64,000 nucleotides of DNA from contig CAKSDP010000008.1 of assembly GCA_934446065.1 (NCBI GenBank), positions 1 to 64,000 on the forward strand, written 5' to 3'. Shown one piece after another: positions 42,168 through 51,139 of the stretch; the stretch's first letter is position 1; each line of letters opens with the position of its first letter. The position numbers were made by a program, and so were the translations under genes. The notes under the pieces were generated by a model. That model did not search any database and was not told where the DNA came from. It worked only from the letters and a program-made list of their open reading frames with translations. This stretch comes from an uncultured Eubacteriales bacterium (lineage in GTDB: Bacteria > Bacillota > Clostridia > Oscillospirales > CAG-272).

Positions 42168-43544
42168 TCACTCGTCTCCTTGCCTGTTTCTGTTATTTTG
42201 AATTGCCTTCTCGAACTGATCCGGACTTACCGGACGGAAGAAAAAGTAGCCTTGGACGTATTTTATACCGTTATCGCGCAGAATCTCGATCTGACGCAGC
42301 GTTTCGGCGCCCTCGCATATTATCTGCACGCTCATGCTGTTGGCGACGCTGACGATGCTTCTGAATATTCTGAGACCGAGCTGCGTTTCGATATTCTCAG
42401 TTACAGCCTTGCTCATTTTTATTACGTCAACCGGGAAATTTTTCAGATCGTCGAACGACGAATACCCGTCACCGAAATCGTCAAGCGATATTGAAACATC
42501 CGATTTCTTCAGGCGATCGAGATTTTCGCGGATCGCCGCAATATCGTAAACCGTGTCGTTCATATCCTCGATCACCTCGATCGAGACGAACGACCGCGTT
42601 ATTCCGTAGCCATCCTCGATCGCGAGAAGCTTTTCCGCGAAATCGGGCTTTGAAAGCGTATTTCGCGAAAAATTCACCGAGATGTGGTCAAGATGCTTGC
42701 AGGTATCGGCGTGACCCGATATCCACTGACAGGCTTTCTCGAAAACGAAGAAGTCGAACTCGGCATCCATGTTCTTGTTCTTGACAACGGAGATAAACTC
42801 CGACGGCAGAAGAACTCTCGAATCGCTGCTGAGTCTTGTGAGCACCTCGCCGCCGACGATATTGCCGCTTCCGATGTCGATGATCGGCTGAAATTCGAGG
42901 AAGAAATTGTTGTTCTCGATACCGTTCTTGAGGTTCTCCTCTATCAGTGCGCGGTTGTCGTAATCGCTCTGGAGGTTGTAGTCCCACGCGACGTATCTGC
43001 GAGCGCTGTTCTTCGCCTCAACGCAGGCGAGCTTTGCCCGCGCGACAGTCTCGTCGAACGTGATCGTCCCCGCCGGTATCAGATACGCGCCGAAGCTTAC
43101 GGCAATATTCGGAACGCCGGCATTTGTTTTCGAGAAGAGCATGAGGTCGTACATTATCTGCTCGATCACGGTATTGAGCTTTGACTCGCTCATTCTCGTC
43201 ATCACGATAAACTCTCGCGAATTCACCCGCGATACCAGATCGTCCTCGCCGTCAAACGAGGCGAGCAGCGTTCCGCTCAGATGCGCATAGGCTCGCTCTT
43301 TTCCACGTGAATCCTTTGTCTCCATCTCGTCGCTCGCCATAATATAGAGGACGCCGCACGGGATACGCGTCACTTTTCTTATTTTCTCGTATCGCTTCTG
43401 CACATAGAGTAGCGGCTCAAACTGAGTCTGGCGTTCGCCGCTGAAGCTCTTGTGAGCACGGTTGACAAAGAGGAGTCCCACCGCAATAAACGCGATAAAC
43501 GCGGTGATAAAAATGATTATCATGAGAATGCTACTTTCGTTCAT
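42168..43544 (-). CDS. Membrane EAL-domain protein (c-di-GMP phosphodiesterase)
   Basis: A 458-residue protein: one N-terminal membrane span (about 5-27), a degenerate GGDEF-type domain without a signature (about 45-190), and an EAL domain (about 200-450). The catalytic pattern is largely kept: GGEVLTRL in place of EAL, VNFSRN, SIEVIED, LDDFGDGYSSF, VIKMSK, ICEGAET and YVQGYFFFRPV. It is therefore probably an active cyclic-di-GMP phosphodiesterase, although the EVL variant could alter activity. It overlaps the upstream glycosyltransferase stop (ATGA) and sits near the end of the exopolysaccharide operon, fitting control of polymer production. Confidence 0.86.
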   Translation of the reverse strand: MNESSILMIIIFITAFIAFIAVGLLFVNRAHKSFSGERQTQFEPLLYVQKRYEKIRKVTRIPCGVLYIMASDEMETKDSRGKERAYAHLSGTLLASFDGEDDLVSRVNSREFIVMTRMSESKLNTVIEQIMYDLMLFSKTNAGVPNIAVSFGAYLIPAGTITFDETVARAKLACVEAKNSARRYVAWDYNLQSDYDNRALIEENLKNGIENNNFFLEFQPIIDIGSGNIVGGEVLTRLSSDSRVLLPSEFISVVKNKNMDAEFDFFVFEKACQWISGHADTCKHLDHISVNFSRNTLSKPDFAEKLLAIEDGYGITRSFVSIEVIEDMNDTVYDIAAIRENLDRLKKSDVSISLDDFGDGYSSFDDLKNFPVDVIKMSKAVTENIETQLGLRIFRSIVSVANSMSVQIICEGAETLRQIEILRDNGIKYVQGYFFFRPVSPDQFEKAIQNNRNRQGDE

Positions 43545-44623
43545 ATGTTATTCCCCGAATATACAGGAAGCCGTCCATGCGCGCCCGTCTCTTCAAATCC
43601 GGCTCTTGCAGCCGCGGCACGCGCATTTTCGATATCCTTTCTTCCTTGTTTTTTTCTTGCTGTTATCTCCGTGAGAAGCCTTATTCCGCCGAACCGCAGG
43701 AAGTAAAGCTTATCTGATGTACTGATCTCCCCCGCCCGCCTGTATTCGGCAAGCACCTCCGCCACGGCATTGACAATGGCGGTATGGGAAAACTGCCTTG
43801 TTCTGCGGTTTTCTCTGACGATAAACTTATAGAAGCGCAGCATCTGCTCTCTCTTGAATGAGTTGCGGAAATAAAAGCTGTTTATATAAAGCTCTGCGTC
43901 CTCGTCGGACATAGCGCCGAGCATTTTCGAATAGAACACGCGCTCGCTCTCGAGCACCTCACGCTTTTGCTTCTCGGTAGTCGTTGACGTGATCTGCATA
44001 TCGTGTATCCGATAAAGCACGAGGTAATCTCCGCTGCACGCGATACGAACGCCGTCACAAAGCATCCGCAGCCACATATCGAGATCCTCCGAACAGGTGT
44101 GCTCCGGGTCGTAGCTGTATTTTTTAATCAGCTCCGATTTTGCGATGACCCCCGGATGAAGCACCGGGCAGAAGAACAGGAACATCGCCTTGATCCTGTC
44201 GGGATCGCACTCGCGACCGACGGCGCACGGCATTATGCACTCGCCGCTCAGCGTGAAATATTTGCAGAACGACACGCCGATCTCCGGATGACTTTCCATG
44301 TACGCATACTGGCACTCAAGCCTGTCGGTGAGGCAGATGTCGTCGGCGTCCATGCGCACGATATATTTTCCCTCGGCAAGCCCTATGCCCCGATTGAGAG
44401 AGCGGGCAAGCCTGAGATTCTCGGGATTTCGGAATACTTTGATCCTCGCGTCACACTCGGCGTAGTCCTTCAGTATCTCGGGCGTTGAATCGGTTGACGC
44501 GTCGTCGATCACGATAAGCTCAAACGAATCAAAGCTCTGCGAGACGATACTGTCGAGAGTATCCCGCAGGTACTTTTCACCGTTGTACACCGCCATAACT
44601 ATTGAAATTTCGCATGGCTTCAT
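43541..44623 (-). CDS. Family 2 glycosyltransferase
   Basis: A 360-residue GT-A fold enzyme. The N-terminal ISIVMAVYNGEKYLRDTLDS and VIDDASTDSTPEIL bind the nucleotide sugar, and VRMDADDICLTDRL carries the DXD metal motif (about residues 92-105). The C-terminal third is helical and variable. No membrane anchor is seen. Its stop overlaps the EAL gene start and it begins 3 bp after another GT2, so it is part of the exopolysaccharide operon. Donor and linkage cannot be predicted. Confidence 0.88.
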   Translation of the reverse strand: MKPCEISIVMAVYNGEKYLRDTLDSIVSQSFDSFELIVIDDASTDSTPEILKDYAECDARIKVFRNPENLRLARSLNRGIGLAEGKYIVRMDADDICLTDRLECQYAYMESHPEIGVSFCKYFTLSGECIMPCAVGRECDPDRIKAMFLFFCPVLHPGVIAKSELIKKYSYDPEHTCSEDLDMWLRMLCDGVRIACSGDYLVLYRIHDMQITSTTTEKQKREVLESERVFYSKMLGAMSDEDAELYINSFYFRNSFKREQMLRFYKFIVRENRRTRQFSHTAIVNAVAEVLAEYRRAGEISTSDKLYFLRFGGIRLLTEITARKKQGRKDIENARAAAARAGFEETGAHGRLPVYSGNNI

Positions 44624-44625
44624 AA

Positions 44626-45630
44626 TTACGTATTACCTTTCAGTTTGCTGCATATCCGCAGGAAGGCGTATGCCGCTCCGAATCTGCGGCGCGAGAGAAG
44701 CGACATTGCGATCTTGCTTTTAGCGGTGATCGTGTCGAACCCGGCGCGGGCAAAGGCCAAATCAAATTCACTGTCCCACACCGACCGCGCACAGCGGCAG
44801 ACACTGCGCACGTCATCGGCGGCAGCCGTCGCGAATATCACGAAGAACATGAACGCCGCATATCTGTCAAGCGACTGCGAATACCCTGCCGGCTGATCCG
44901 GCACCTCCCGCAGCAGCTTCACTCCGAGTGCAATATCATCAAAGTGCGATGATTTGTACGAGCGCGACATTGAATCGCTGCGGCACCGACAGTCATACAC
45001 CGGCACCGCCGAAACATACACGCTCTCGGCGCGACAATACGCGGGGATGACGCACATTACGTCCTCGCCCATGCTTATGCGTTCGTCTGCGGCAAGTTCG
45101 ATATCAGCGATAACGTCGCGGCGAAACGCCTTGCCCCACAGGAAATAATGCATATGCCTCATATCGGGCGTCATAAGCATATTGTCGGTGACGGTCCGAA
45201 GTGCATCACCCGAGTAAAGTCCCTCATCTATCGGCTCGGGATCGACCGTAACGTCATCGCCGCGCACATAGTTTATTGCAAATGTGACGATATCGGGGGA
45301 ATATTCGTTTATTATTTCGCTCGCCGTGCGGAGGTACCCCTGCTCGATCCAGTCGTCGCCGTCCACATTGATTATGTAATCGCCGTGCGCCTGAGCCATG
45401 CCCGCTTTCCGCGCGGAGACAAGCCCGCCGTTCTCCTTGTGGATGACCCTCACGCGGCTGTCGTTTGCGGCGTATCTGTCGCATATTTCGGGAGATGTAT
45501 CCTTTGAGCCGTCATCGACGATTATAAGTTCAAAATCGGTGAAATCCTGCGCTATGATGCTGTCGATGCACCTTGAAATATACTTTTCCACGCCGTACAC
45601 GGGAACAATTACCGAAAAACGCACAGTCAT
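44626..45630 (-). CDS. Family 2 glycosyltransferase
   Basis: A 334-residue GT2 with FSVIVPVYGVEKYISRCIDS, IIVDDGSKDTSPEICD and the metal motif IINVDGDDWIEQGYL. The N-terminal 120 residues are clearly paralogous to the next upstream gene, while the C-termini differ, which suggests duplication followed by change of acceptor. It overlaps the upstream GT2 stop by 4 bp (ATGA). The C-terminus has a few hydrophobic stretches around residues 255-275. Specificity is unknown. Confidence 0.88.
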   Translation of the reverse strand: MTVRFSVIVPVYGVEKYISRCIDSIIAQDFTDFELIIVDDGSKDTSPEICDRYAANDSRVRVIHKENGGLVSARKAGMAQAHGDYIINVDGDDWIEQGYLRTASEIINEYSPDIVTFAINYVRGDDVTVDPEPIDEGLYSGDALRTVTDNMLMTPDMRHMHYFLWGKAFRRDVIADIELAADERISMGEDVMCVIPAYCRAESVYVSAVPVYDCRCRSDSMSRSYKSSHFDDIALGVKLLREVPDQPAGYSQSLDRYAAFMFFVIFATAAADDVRSVCRCARSVWDSEFDLAFARAGFDTITAKSKIAMSLLSRRRFGAAYAFLRICSKLKGNT

Positions 45631-46682
45631 CCCCCATTCTTCAGACGAACGAGTATCTTCTGAATTCCTATAAGAGAAAATCTCATCGTCATTGCGAACG
45701 CCGCCTGCGTCGGCGGCAGCTTATACCACGGATAGTTTTTGAGCGTAGTTCTCAGGCGCTCCGAGCGGCAGACTCTGCGCAACCGTCGGTTAAGCTCGCG
45801 CCTGTCTATGCCGTTTGCGTCCGCAAACTGTATCTCCTGCATACAGACCGCCCGCGCATACGCCTGATACAGGCGATCAGTGTAAAGCTTGTATTCATTC
45901 TCCGGCATACGCCGCGAAAGGTGTGCGATTATCCCATCGATTATTACGGTGCATTTCTCAAAGCGATCGCTGCGGTAGCTCTTTGAGAGCGACTCGCCGT
46001 TCCGGCAATAGCAGTAATACGCGCCGGGGATGCCGACCGCACAATTTATACACTCAAGAAAATCGAGCAGGAAGAACACGTCCTCGCTCGCGACCTCGCG
46101 CTCGGACAAAAATCTCAGTCCGTGCCGACGAATCACGTCAGCCGAGTATATGTTTTTCACGGAGGAAAAACCGTACTTGCTGTCCTGTTTTTCCTGCGGC
46201 AATGCACCCGATATATCGAGCATGAGGCGGTCGATGCCTTCCTTGCCGCGAAACACCGTATATTCGTCAAAGCAGTTGATGTCCTGAACGTCGTCTTCCT
46301 TTGCGGTCATGATCCCGCCGATACAGCGGAAGCCGCACATTGCCATCTCGGCGCCCTCGTTCACAGCCGCTGTATACAGCCGCTCGAACATATCGGGCGC
46401 GACATAGTCGTCGGAATCGACAAATCCGATAAATCTGCCGCAAGCGATCTCAAGTCCGGAATTGCGGGCAAAGCCGAGTCCCGCATTCTCCTTGTGGATA
46501 ACGCGGATGCGCGGATCCTTTGCCGCCCACAAATCGCACATCTCGGGCGAGCGATCGTCCGAGCCGTCGTCCACCAGTATTATCTCAATATCCCCAAGCG
46601 TCTGAGAGACAAGCGACTTCAGGCATCTGTCGAGATATTTTTCAACCCTGTACACGGGCACGATTATGCTGACCTCAGCCAT
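45627..46682 (-). CDS. Family 2 glycosyltransferase
   Basis: A 351-residue GT2 with VSIIVPVYRVEKYLDRCLKS, ILVDDGSDDRSPEMCD and FVDSDDYVAPDMFERL. The C-terminal 150 residues are helix-rich and basic. The closest relative in the window is the GT2 just downstream. It overlaps the GT4 upstream by 8 bp. It presumably adds one sugar to the lipid-linked repeat unit on the cytosolic face. Confidence 0.88.
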   Translation of the reverse strand: MAEVSIIVPVYRVEKYLDRCLKSLVSQTLGDIEIILVDDGSDDRSPEMCDLWAAKDPRIRVIHKENAGLGFARNSGLEIACGRFIGFVDSDDYVAPDMFERLYTAAVNEGAEMAMCGFRCIGGIMTAKEDDVQDINCFDEYTVFRGKEGIDRLMLDISGALPQEKQDSKYGFSSVKNIYSADVIRRHGLRFLSEREVASEDVFFLLDFLECINCAVGIPGAYYCYCRNGESLSKSYRSDRFEKCTVIIDGIIAHLSRRMPENEYKLYTDRLYQAYARAVCMQEIQFADANGIDRRELNRRLRRVCRSERLRTTLKNYPWYKLPPTQAAFAMTMRFSLIGIQKILVRLKNGG

Positions 46683-47895
46683 TTCCGATCACCTCACCGC
46701 ACAGTTTCAAAAGCTCCTCGCAGTATCCGTCGAGTGTCAGGAACTGTTTCGCACTCTCAGCGCAGTTCTGCCGCATTTTTTCATGTCTCTCCTTATCAGA
46801 GAGAATATCCCTGACGGCTGCTGCAAAGGACTCGGCATCGGTGCTTTGGGCAAGCACGCCTGTACGCCCGTCCTCAACAAGCTCTGCCATACCGCCCATA
46901 TTCATTGTGACGCACGGCACGGAAAGCATCTGCGCCTCGAGGATCGCCATCGGGCAGTTCTCATAGCAAACGGACGGCACAGCCACAGCCGATGCAAACG
47001 CAATATTTGTGTCAAGCTCCGCGCCGGTGACAAACCCTGTCAGGTGGATATTATCTATACCGGAGAGGAGTCCCTCGTCAGGTCCGCTGCCCATCACGAC
47101 AAACTGCACGTCCGGCAACAGTCCGGCAGCGTCACGCAGGATCCGCGTTCCCTTTTCCTCGCTGAGTCTGCCGGCAAAAGCGATATAGGGAAAATCGAAA
47201 TTGCTGCGCGCCCCGTCAGGCAGCGTTTTCTTTGCTACGTAATTGTGGATGACCGTTGTGCGTCCCTCAAAGAGGTCTTTGTTATCCGCGACGAGTTTGG
47301 AGTAAAGGAAGCGGCTCGGGGCGATAAAGCGATCAACCTTTTTATATGTACCGCGGGCTTTATAGAACGCTGCCTCGATCACACCGAGGAGACTCTTTAC
47401 CGCAGAGGAGTGTATACACTTGTCCTTAACGCAGTTCCACTTCCCTGCGCCAACGCATTTATCGCAGACGCACCCACGGTCGCTGTTATACAGGAGATGT
47501 CCCGGGCAGACGAGCTGATAGTCATGGAGCGTCCACACTACCGGGACATTACGCTCCTTTGCCGCGTCGATGATCGACGGGGTAAGCTGAAAATTAATGT
47601 TGTTCAAGTGAACGATATCGGGACGCATCTCGTCTATAACACGCCCGATCTTCCGTTTTGCCTCAAGCGAATAAATTATCTTGAAGGGATACAGAAAGCG
47701 CGACAGGCTTTTCCCGTGGAAGTCCATGTTCTGCGTATAAAGCCCCGGATCGTTTCCGACGGTATTCTTTTCGTCCTGCATACCGAAATAGCGGACGGTA
47801 TGACCGTGAGACGCAAGATATTCGCCTATGCCGAGCATATAGCTCTCAGACCCACCGCGGGGGTACAGAAATTTATTGACGATCAATATCTTCAT
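46675..47895 (-). CDS. Family 4 glycosyltransferase
   Basis: A 406-residue GT-B enzyme. The N-terminal KILIVNKFLYPRGGSESYML acceptor domain is followed by the C-terminal GT4 signature with FAGRLSEEKGTRIL and SVCYENCPMAILEAQ (the EX7E-type motif). A cysteine-rich segment in the middle (CVCDKCVGAGKWNC, about 150-165) is typical of a subset of GT4 enzymes and may bind metal. The start at 47895 has GGAGGG about 10 bases upstream; longer frames overlap the polymerase gene. It lies 31 bp after that gene. Confidence 0.9.
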   Translation of the reverse strand: MKILIVNKFLYPRGGSESYMLGIGEYLASHGHTVRYFGMQDEKNTVGNDPGLYTQNMDFHGKSLSRFLYPFKIIYSLEAKRKIGRVIDEMRPDIVHLNNINFQLTPSIIDAAKERNVPVVWTLHDYQLVCPGHLLYNSDRGCVCDKCVGAGKWNCVKDKCIHSSAVKSLLGVIEAAFYKARGTYKKVDRFIAPSRFLYSKLVADNKDLFEGRTTVIHNYVAKKTLPDGARSNFDFPYIAFAGRLSEEKGTRILRDAAGLLPDVQFVVMGSGPDEGLLSGIDNIHLTGFVTGAELDTNIAFASAVAVPSVCYENCPMAILEAQMLSVPCVTMNMGGMAELVEDGRTGVLAQSTDAESFAAAVRDILSDKERHEKMRQNCAESAKQFLTLDGYCEELLKLCGEVIGNG

Positions 47896-47926
47896 TTTTC
47901 TCATGCCCTCCGGATGATCTGGAATC

Positions 47927-49204
47927 TCATAAACTGAGCGGATGTGTGTCGAAATATTCAGTCTGACGCCTGACTTTATTCGCATAGCTGTTGCCGATTA
48001 TTATTACGCCCATGACTGTCGTCAGAAGCGGGTAGTTCATTGTGTTGTCGGTACTCGAAACGACTATCAGGTACACCGTCAGGAGAGCTGTGATGACGGC
48101 AGAATCGGGATCGTTCTTTCCGAAATATTTTGTGCGGAGCACGGTCATCGAAAGGAGCCACAGAATATACCCGAAAAATCCGAGGTCAATATAGAACTGC
48201 AAGAAATCGTTGTGCACGGCGGAAACACCGAGCGAAACGCTCTCGTTCAGCTGGTAGGTAAGAAAGCCGATACCGCGTCCGACGAACGACGGAGAAAACG
48301 AGTAGTAGTTATTGACGTGCGAATAGATAAAGGCTCGTCCGCTCGTATCAAGTCCAATCTTCTCGATGTAGGTGAAAAAATCTGATTTTATGATCCAGAT
48401 GTAGCCGATCAGAAGCACCACTGATATAAGCATTACCGCATTTGTTGCGCGAAGCACTGCCTTCTGCGATATTTTCGCGAAAAGAAACAGGATCACGCGG
48501 ATCAACGCGACAACGGCGATCGCGACCATTGCGATACGCTTGAACGCGGCAAGGAAGCAGAAGCAGGTAAGCCCGAAAAGCACCCAAAACCACAGCTTTT
48601 TCTTCGGTTTATAGAGCATATATATAAGATATGCGCCGAGGCAGAAAGCAAGCTCGTGTATCTCCGCTTTAACTATAGTCTCGCCGGTATTGTCTGCAAA
48701 GCTTACTACAAGCGCCACAAACTCGCTGACGAACGCACCTACGCCGTCGGACGCCATGATCGTGAGGATCATGAGCAGATTCGACGCGAGTATCGCCGCA
48801 AGGTTGTACCAGATCCCGTCCTCGCCGAACACATACATTACCGCTCCTGCGGCAAGGGCGCATGAGAGGATATTTGTATATATCACGCACCCCGATATAC
48901 CTCTCATAATGGTAGAGACTGCGCTTTTCTCTATGACCCAAACGAGCATAGACGAAAGTATGATTATGAGAAGCGGGACGGCGAACACTGCCGCCGATTT
49001 CACGGAGACCGCCGCCTTAGATATATCCGGTTTCACGAGGAAGTACACGAACGCCGACATAACGGTTAGAAGGGCGAAAACGTGTCGCAGGGTGATACCA
49101 ATGCCGCCGACAAACACGGCTTCGTTAATAAAGTAATACATAAGAAACAGGACAGCCGTGAAGTAGACCTTGATCGTCGCCTGTATTGTGCGCTCTCCCT
49201 GCAA
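47927..49204 (-). CDS. O-antigen/exopolysaccharide polymerase (Wzy-like)
   Basis: A 425-residue polytopic membrane protein with roughly eleven hydrophobic spans and a longer extracytoplasmic loop (about 275-345) containing RAFIYSHVNNYY and FVGRGIGFLTY, the pattern of the O-antigen ligase/polymerase superfamily. Its place among glycosyltransferases, a flippase and two chain-length proteins supports the Wzy role. The start is a TTG at 49204 whose ribosome site contains a run of eight G; the next in-frame ATG is 21 codons in, past the start of the first span. Sequence identity in this family is low, so the call rests on topology and context. Confidence 0.8.
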   Translation of the reverse strand: MQGERTIQATIKVYFTAVLFLMYYFINEAVFVGGIGITLRHVFALLTVMSAFVYFLVKPDISKAAVSVKSAAVFAVPLLIIILSSMLVWVIEKSAVSTIMRGISGCVIYTNILSCALAAGAVMYVFGEDGIWYNLAAILASNLLMILTIMASDGVGAFVSEFVALVVSFADNTGETIVKAEIHELAFCLGAYLIYMLYKPKKKLWFWVLFGLTCFCFLAAFKRIAMVAIAVVALIRVILFLFAKISQKAVLRATNAVMLISVVLLIGYIWIIKSDFFTYIEKIGLDTSGRAFIYSHVNNYYSFSPSFVGRGIGFLTYQLNESVSLGVSAVHNDFLQFYIDLGFFGYILWLLSMTVLRTKYFGKNDPDSAVITALLTVYLIVVSSTDNTMNYPLLTTVMGVIIIGNSYANKVRRQTEYFDTHPLSL

Positions 49205-49241
49205 TGTCTCCCCCCCCTTTCGTCAGTTATGTGATCGGTTT

Positions 49242-51122
49242 TTATTCGTCGGATTTTGCCTTGGACTCAAACGGTCTGCTGTTCTTTATAGCCTCGACGA
49301 GCAGCGCTCTTGCCGACTTGATCCTCTCTCTGAATGTTTCGGCGACGCCGACCTCATATTTTATCGAAACATTTTCGCAAGTCTCGCGGTTATCGAGGTA
49401 GACGGCAAACGTCTGAAGCGCGTCTTCGGCTGTAATGGAATCGCTCTTGTTTATTACGACAACGAAGTGTGAGTTCTCGTTATAGACGAACATTGTCTTC
49501 ATCTTTGAGAATACGGTGCGCAGGTCGTCCGCAAAGAGTTTCAGCACATCGTCGCCGACGTTGCGTCCGAACTCCTTATTGATCTCGCGTTGGTTGGTGA
49601 TGAGCACCGAAACCATGACAGTTCCGTCGTCGATAATGGTTCTGCTGTTCTTTTGCAGATATTTGTCGAAATACGAACGGTTGTAGAAGCCGGTCTTCTT
49701 GTCGGTATAGAAGTTCGCGATGATTATATCATTCATTCTGCCGATAAGGATGAGGCCGCCGCAGCAAACTACCACAATGAACACGAATGCGATCACGCTG
49801 TAAAGCATAACGTTGACGCTCGCGTTCGTTGATGCCGATGAGAGGATCGAGATGTTCTTACAGCCGAGGTAACCGTTATACTCGCTGTTGGTGGCGACGG
49901 TTTTATCATACAGAGTTGTGAGGTCGTCGACCATATCCTTGATCTCCGCCTGCACCGACGCTACGATCTCCGCGTACTCGGGATTTGACAGTTCCTCGCA
50001 TGTCCTGTCGGAATCCTTGCACTTGCCGCCGCAGGTACCCTTGCAGGCATTGAAGGAATCGAGGACATAGCGGCAGTACGCCGTATCGACGGTTGCGATG
50101 GCATCGTTCAGGTCGTGGTCGCGCCACGCGTAGATCAGCTCGTCATACGTGACAGTCTGGTCGCCCTTTGTGATGATATTGCCGTCGCCGTCGGTGATGT
50201 CCTTGCTGTGCACCTCATTGAGGATGTAATCCGACGTGATGTCGGTATTGCCCGACTCACGCATCTTGAAGACATATGCGTCTATGACCTCTTCGATATC
50301 GTCGAACATTTTTCTCTCGTTCGAGCCGGATATTGCGTTGTTGTCGATTCTCGTATTGTAGGATGCGTTGAGAAGGCTCAGGCTCTTTGTTATCTGATAA
50401 TTATATATCTTGGAGTACAGATCCTTGAGAGTCACGTTTCTAATAAAATTGAATTCGTCGATAATATCGTCGAACGAAACGCCCATTTTCGTTGAACGGT
50501 AGTAGGGATACGCGCTGTCGCGCTGATACAGAATATTTACGGTCTCCTCGATATTGTTGTCGATATGCTCGACCATTCTCAAGTAGTCGTAATCGTTGTT
50601 GTAGATCTCCTCGATATTGTTGCTGATGTGATCGACATTGATGTAATTCTCACCGAATACGGAGAAATACGTATCGAGGATCTCGTCGAGCATCGACTGC
50701 GCGAATCTTGCGCCCTCGGAGCTGTTCGCCGTGAATGCGACTATATACGTTGTCGGAACGTAGACGTACTCCTCGCCGTCCTCGAGCTTGGCGTTCTTCT
50801 GCGCCTCCTTATCGGGGTCGGGGACCTCGGTTATGGTTATTCTTGATGAAAGCTTGTCCGCCGAATAGTTATCTGAGAGAGAGAGCTTGTCGATCGCCTT
50901 GGCAAGTATCGCGGAGGACTTGATCTCGCTGACATCGAGGTCGGTTCCGATAGGCGTTTTGCCCTGCTCCGCCGATTCAAAATTATAGTTGATTACGGCA
51001 GAGGAAACATAGGTCTGACGTTTTCTCATGAAATAGTGGACAAATCCCGAGAGTACAAGCGAGAGCACAAGCACGTACGGCAGCATCCGTTTGATGTATC
51101 TGAATACTTTTCTTTCTTCCAT
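49242..51122 (-). CDS. Wzz-like polysaccharide co-polymerase fused to degenerate GGDEF domain
   Basis: A 626-residue protein. A Wzz-type N-terminus has one membrane span (about 13-31), a conserved start of the extracytoplasmic domain (YVSSAVINYNFE...) and long helical extracytoplasmic regions (about 40-440). A second span (about 443-468) is followed by a cytosolic GGDEF-family domain (about 475-615) beginning DKKTGFYNRSYFDKYL. The INKEFGRNVGDDVLKLFADD helix is kept, but the signature is replaced by NENSHF, so cyclase activity is unlikely and binding or signalling is more plausible. The ectodomain has a tight Cys cluster (CKGTCGGKC). It lies between the second Wzz-like gene (17 bp) and the polymerase (37 bp). 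Confidence 0.82.
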   Translation of the reverse strand: MEERKVFRYIKRMLPYVLVLSLVLSGFVHYFMRKRQTYVSSAVINYNFESAEQGKTPIGTDLDVSEIKSSAILAKAIDKLSLSDNYSADKLSSRITITEVPDPDKEAQKNAKLEDGEEYVYVPTTYIVAFTANSSEGARFAQSMLDEILDTYFSVFGENYINVDHISNNIEEIYNNDYDYLRMVEHIDNNIEETVNILYQRDSAYPYYRSTKMGVSFDDIIDEFNFIRNVTLKDLYSKIYNYQITKSLSLLNASYNTRIDNNAISGSNERKMFDDIEEVIDAYVFKMRESGNTDITSDYILNEVHSKDITDGDGNIITKGDQTVTYDELIYAWRDHDLNDAIATVDTAYCRYVLDSFNACKGTCGGKCKDSDRTCEELSNPEYAEIVASVQAEIKDMVDDLTTLYDKTVATNSEYNGYLGCKNISILSSASTNASVNVMLYSVIAFVFIVVVCCGGLILIGRMNDIIIANFYTDKKTGFYNRSYFDKYLQKNSRTIIDDGTVMVSVLITNQREINKEFGRNVGDDVLKLFADDLRTVFSKMKTMFVYNENSHFVVVINKSDSITAEDALQTFAVYLDNRETCENVSIKYEVGVAETFRERIKSARALLVEAIKNSRPFESKAKSDE

Positions 51123-51139
51123 ACAGTTACCCTCCCCTC

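Noticed and set aside
46666..47937. A 423-codon plus-strand frame opposite the GT4 gene
   Set aside because: The minus strand encodes clear GT4 motifs with ribosome sites and tight spacing to its neighbours.
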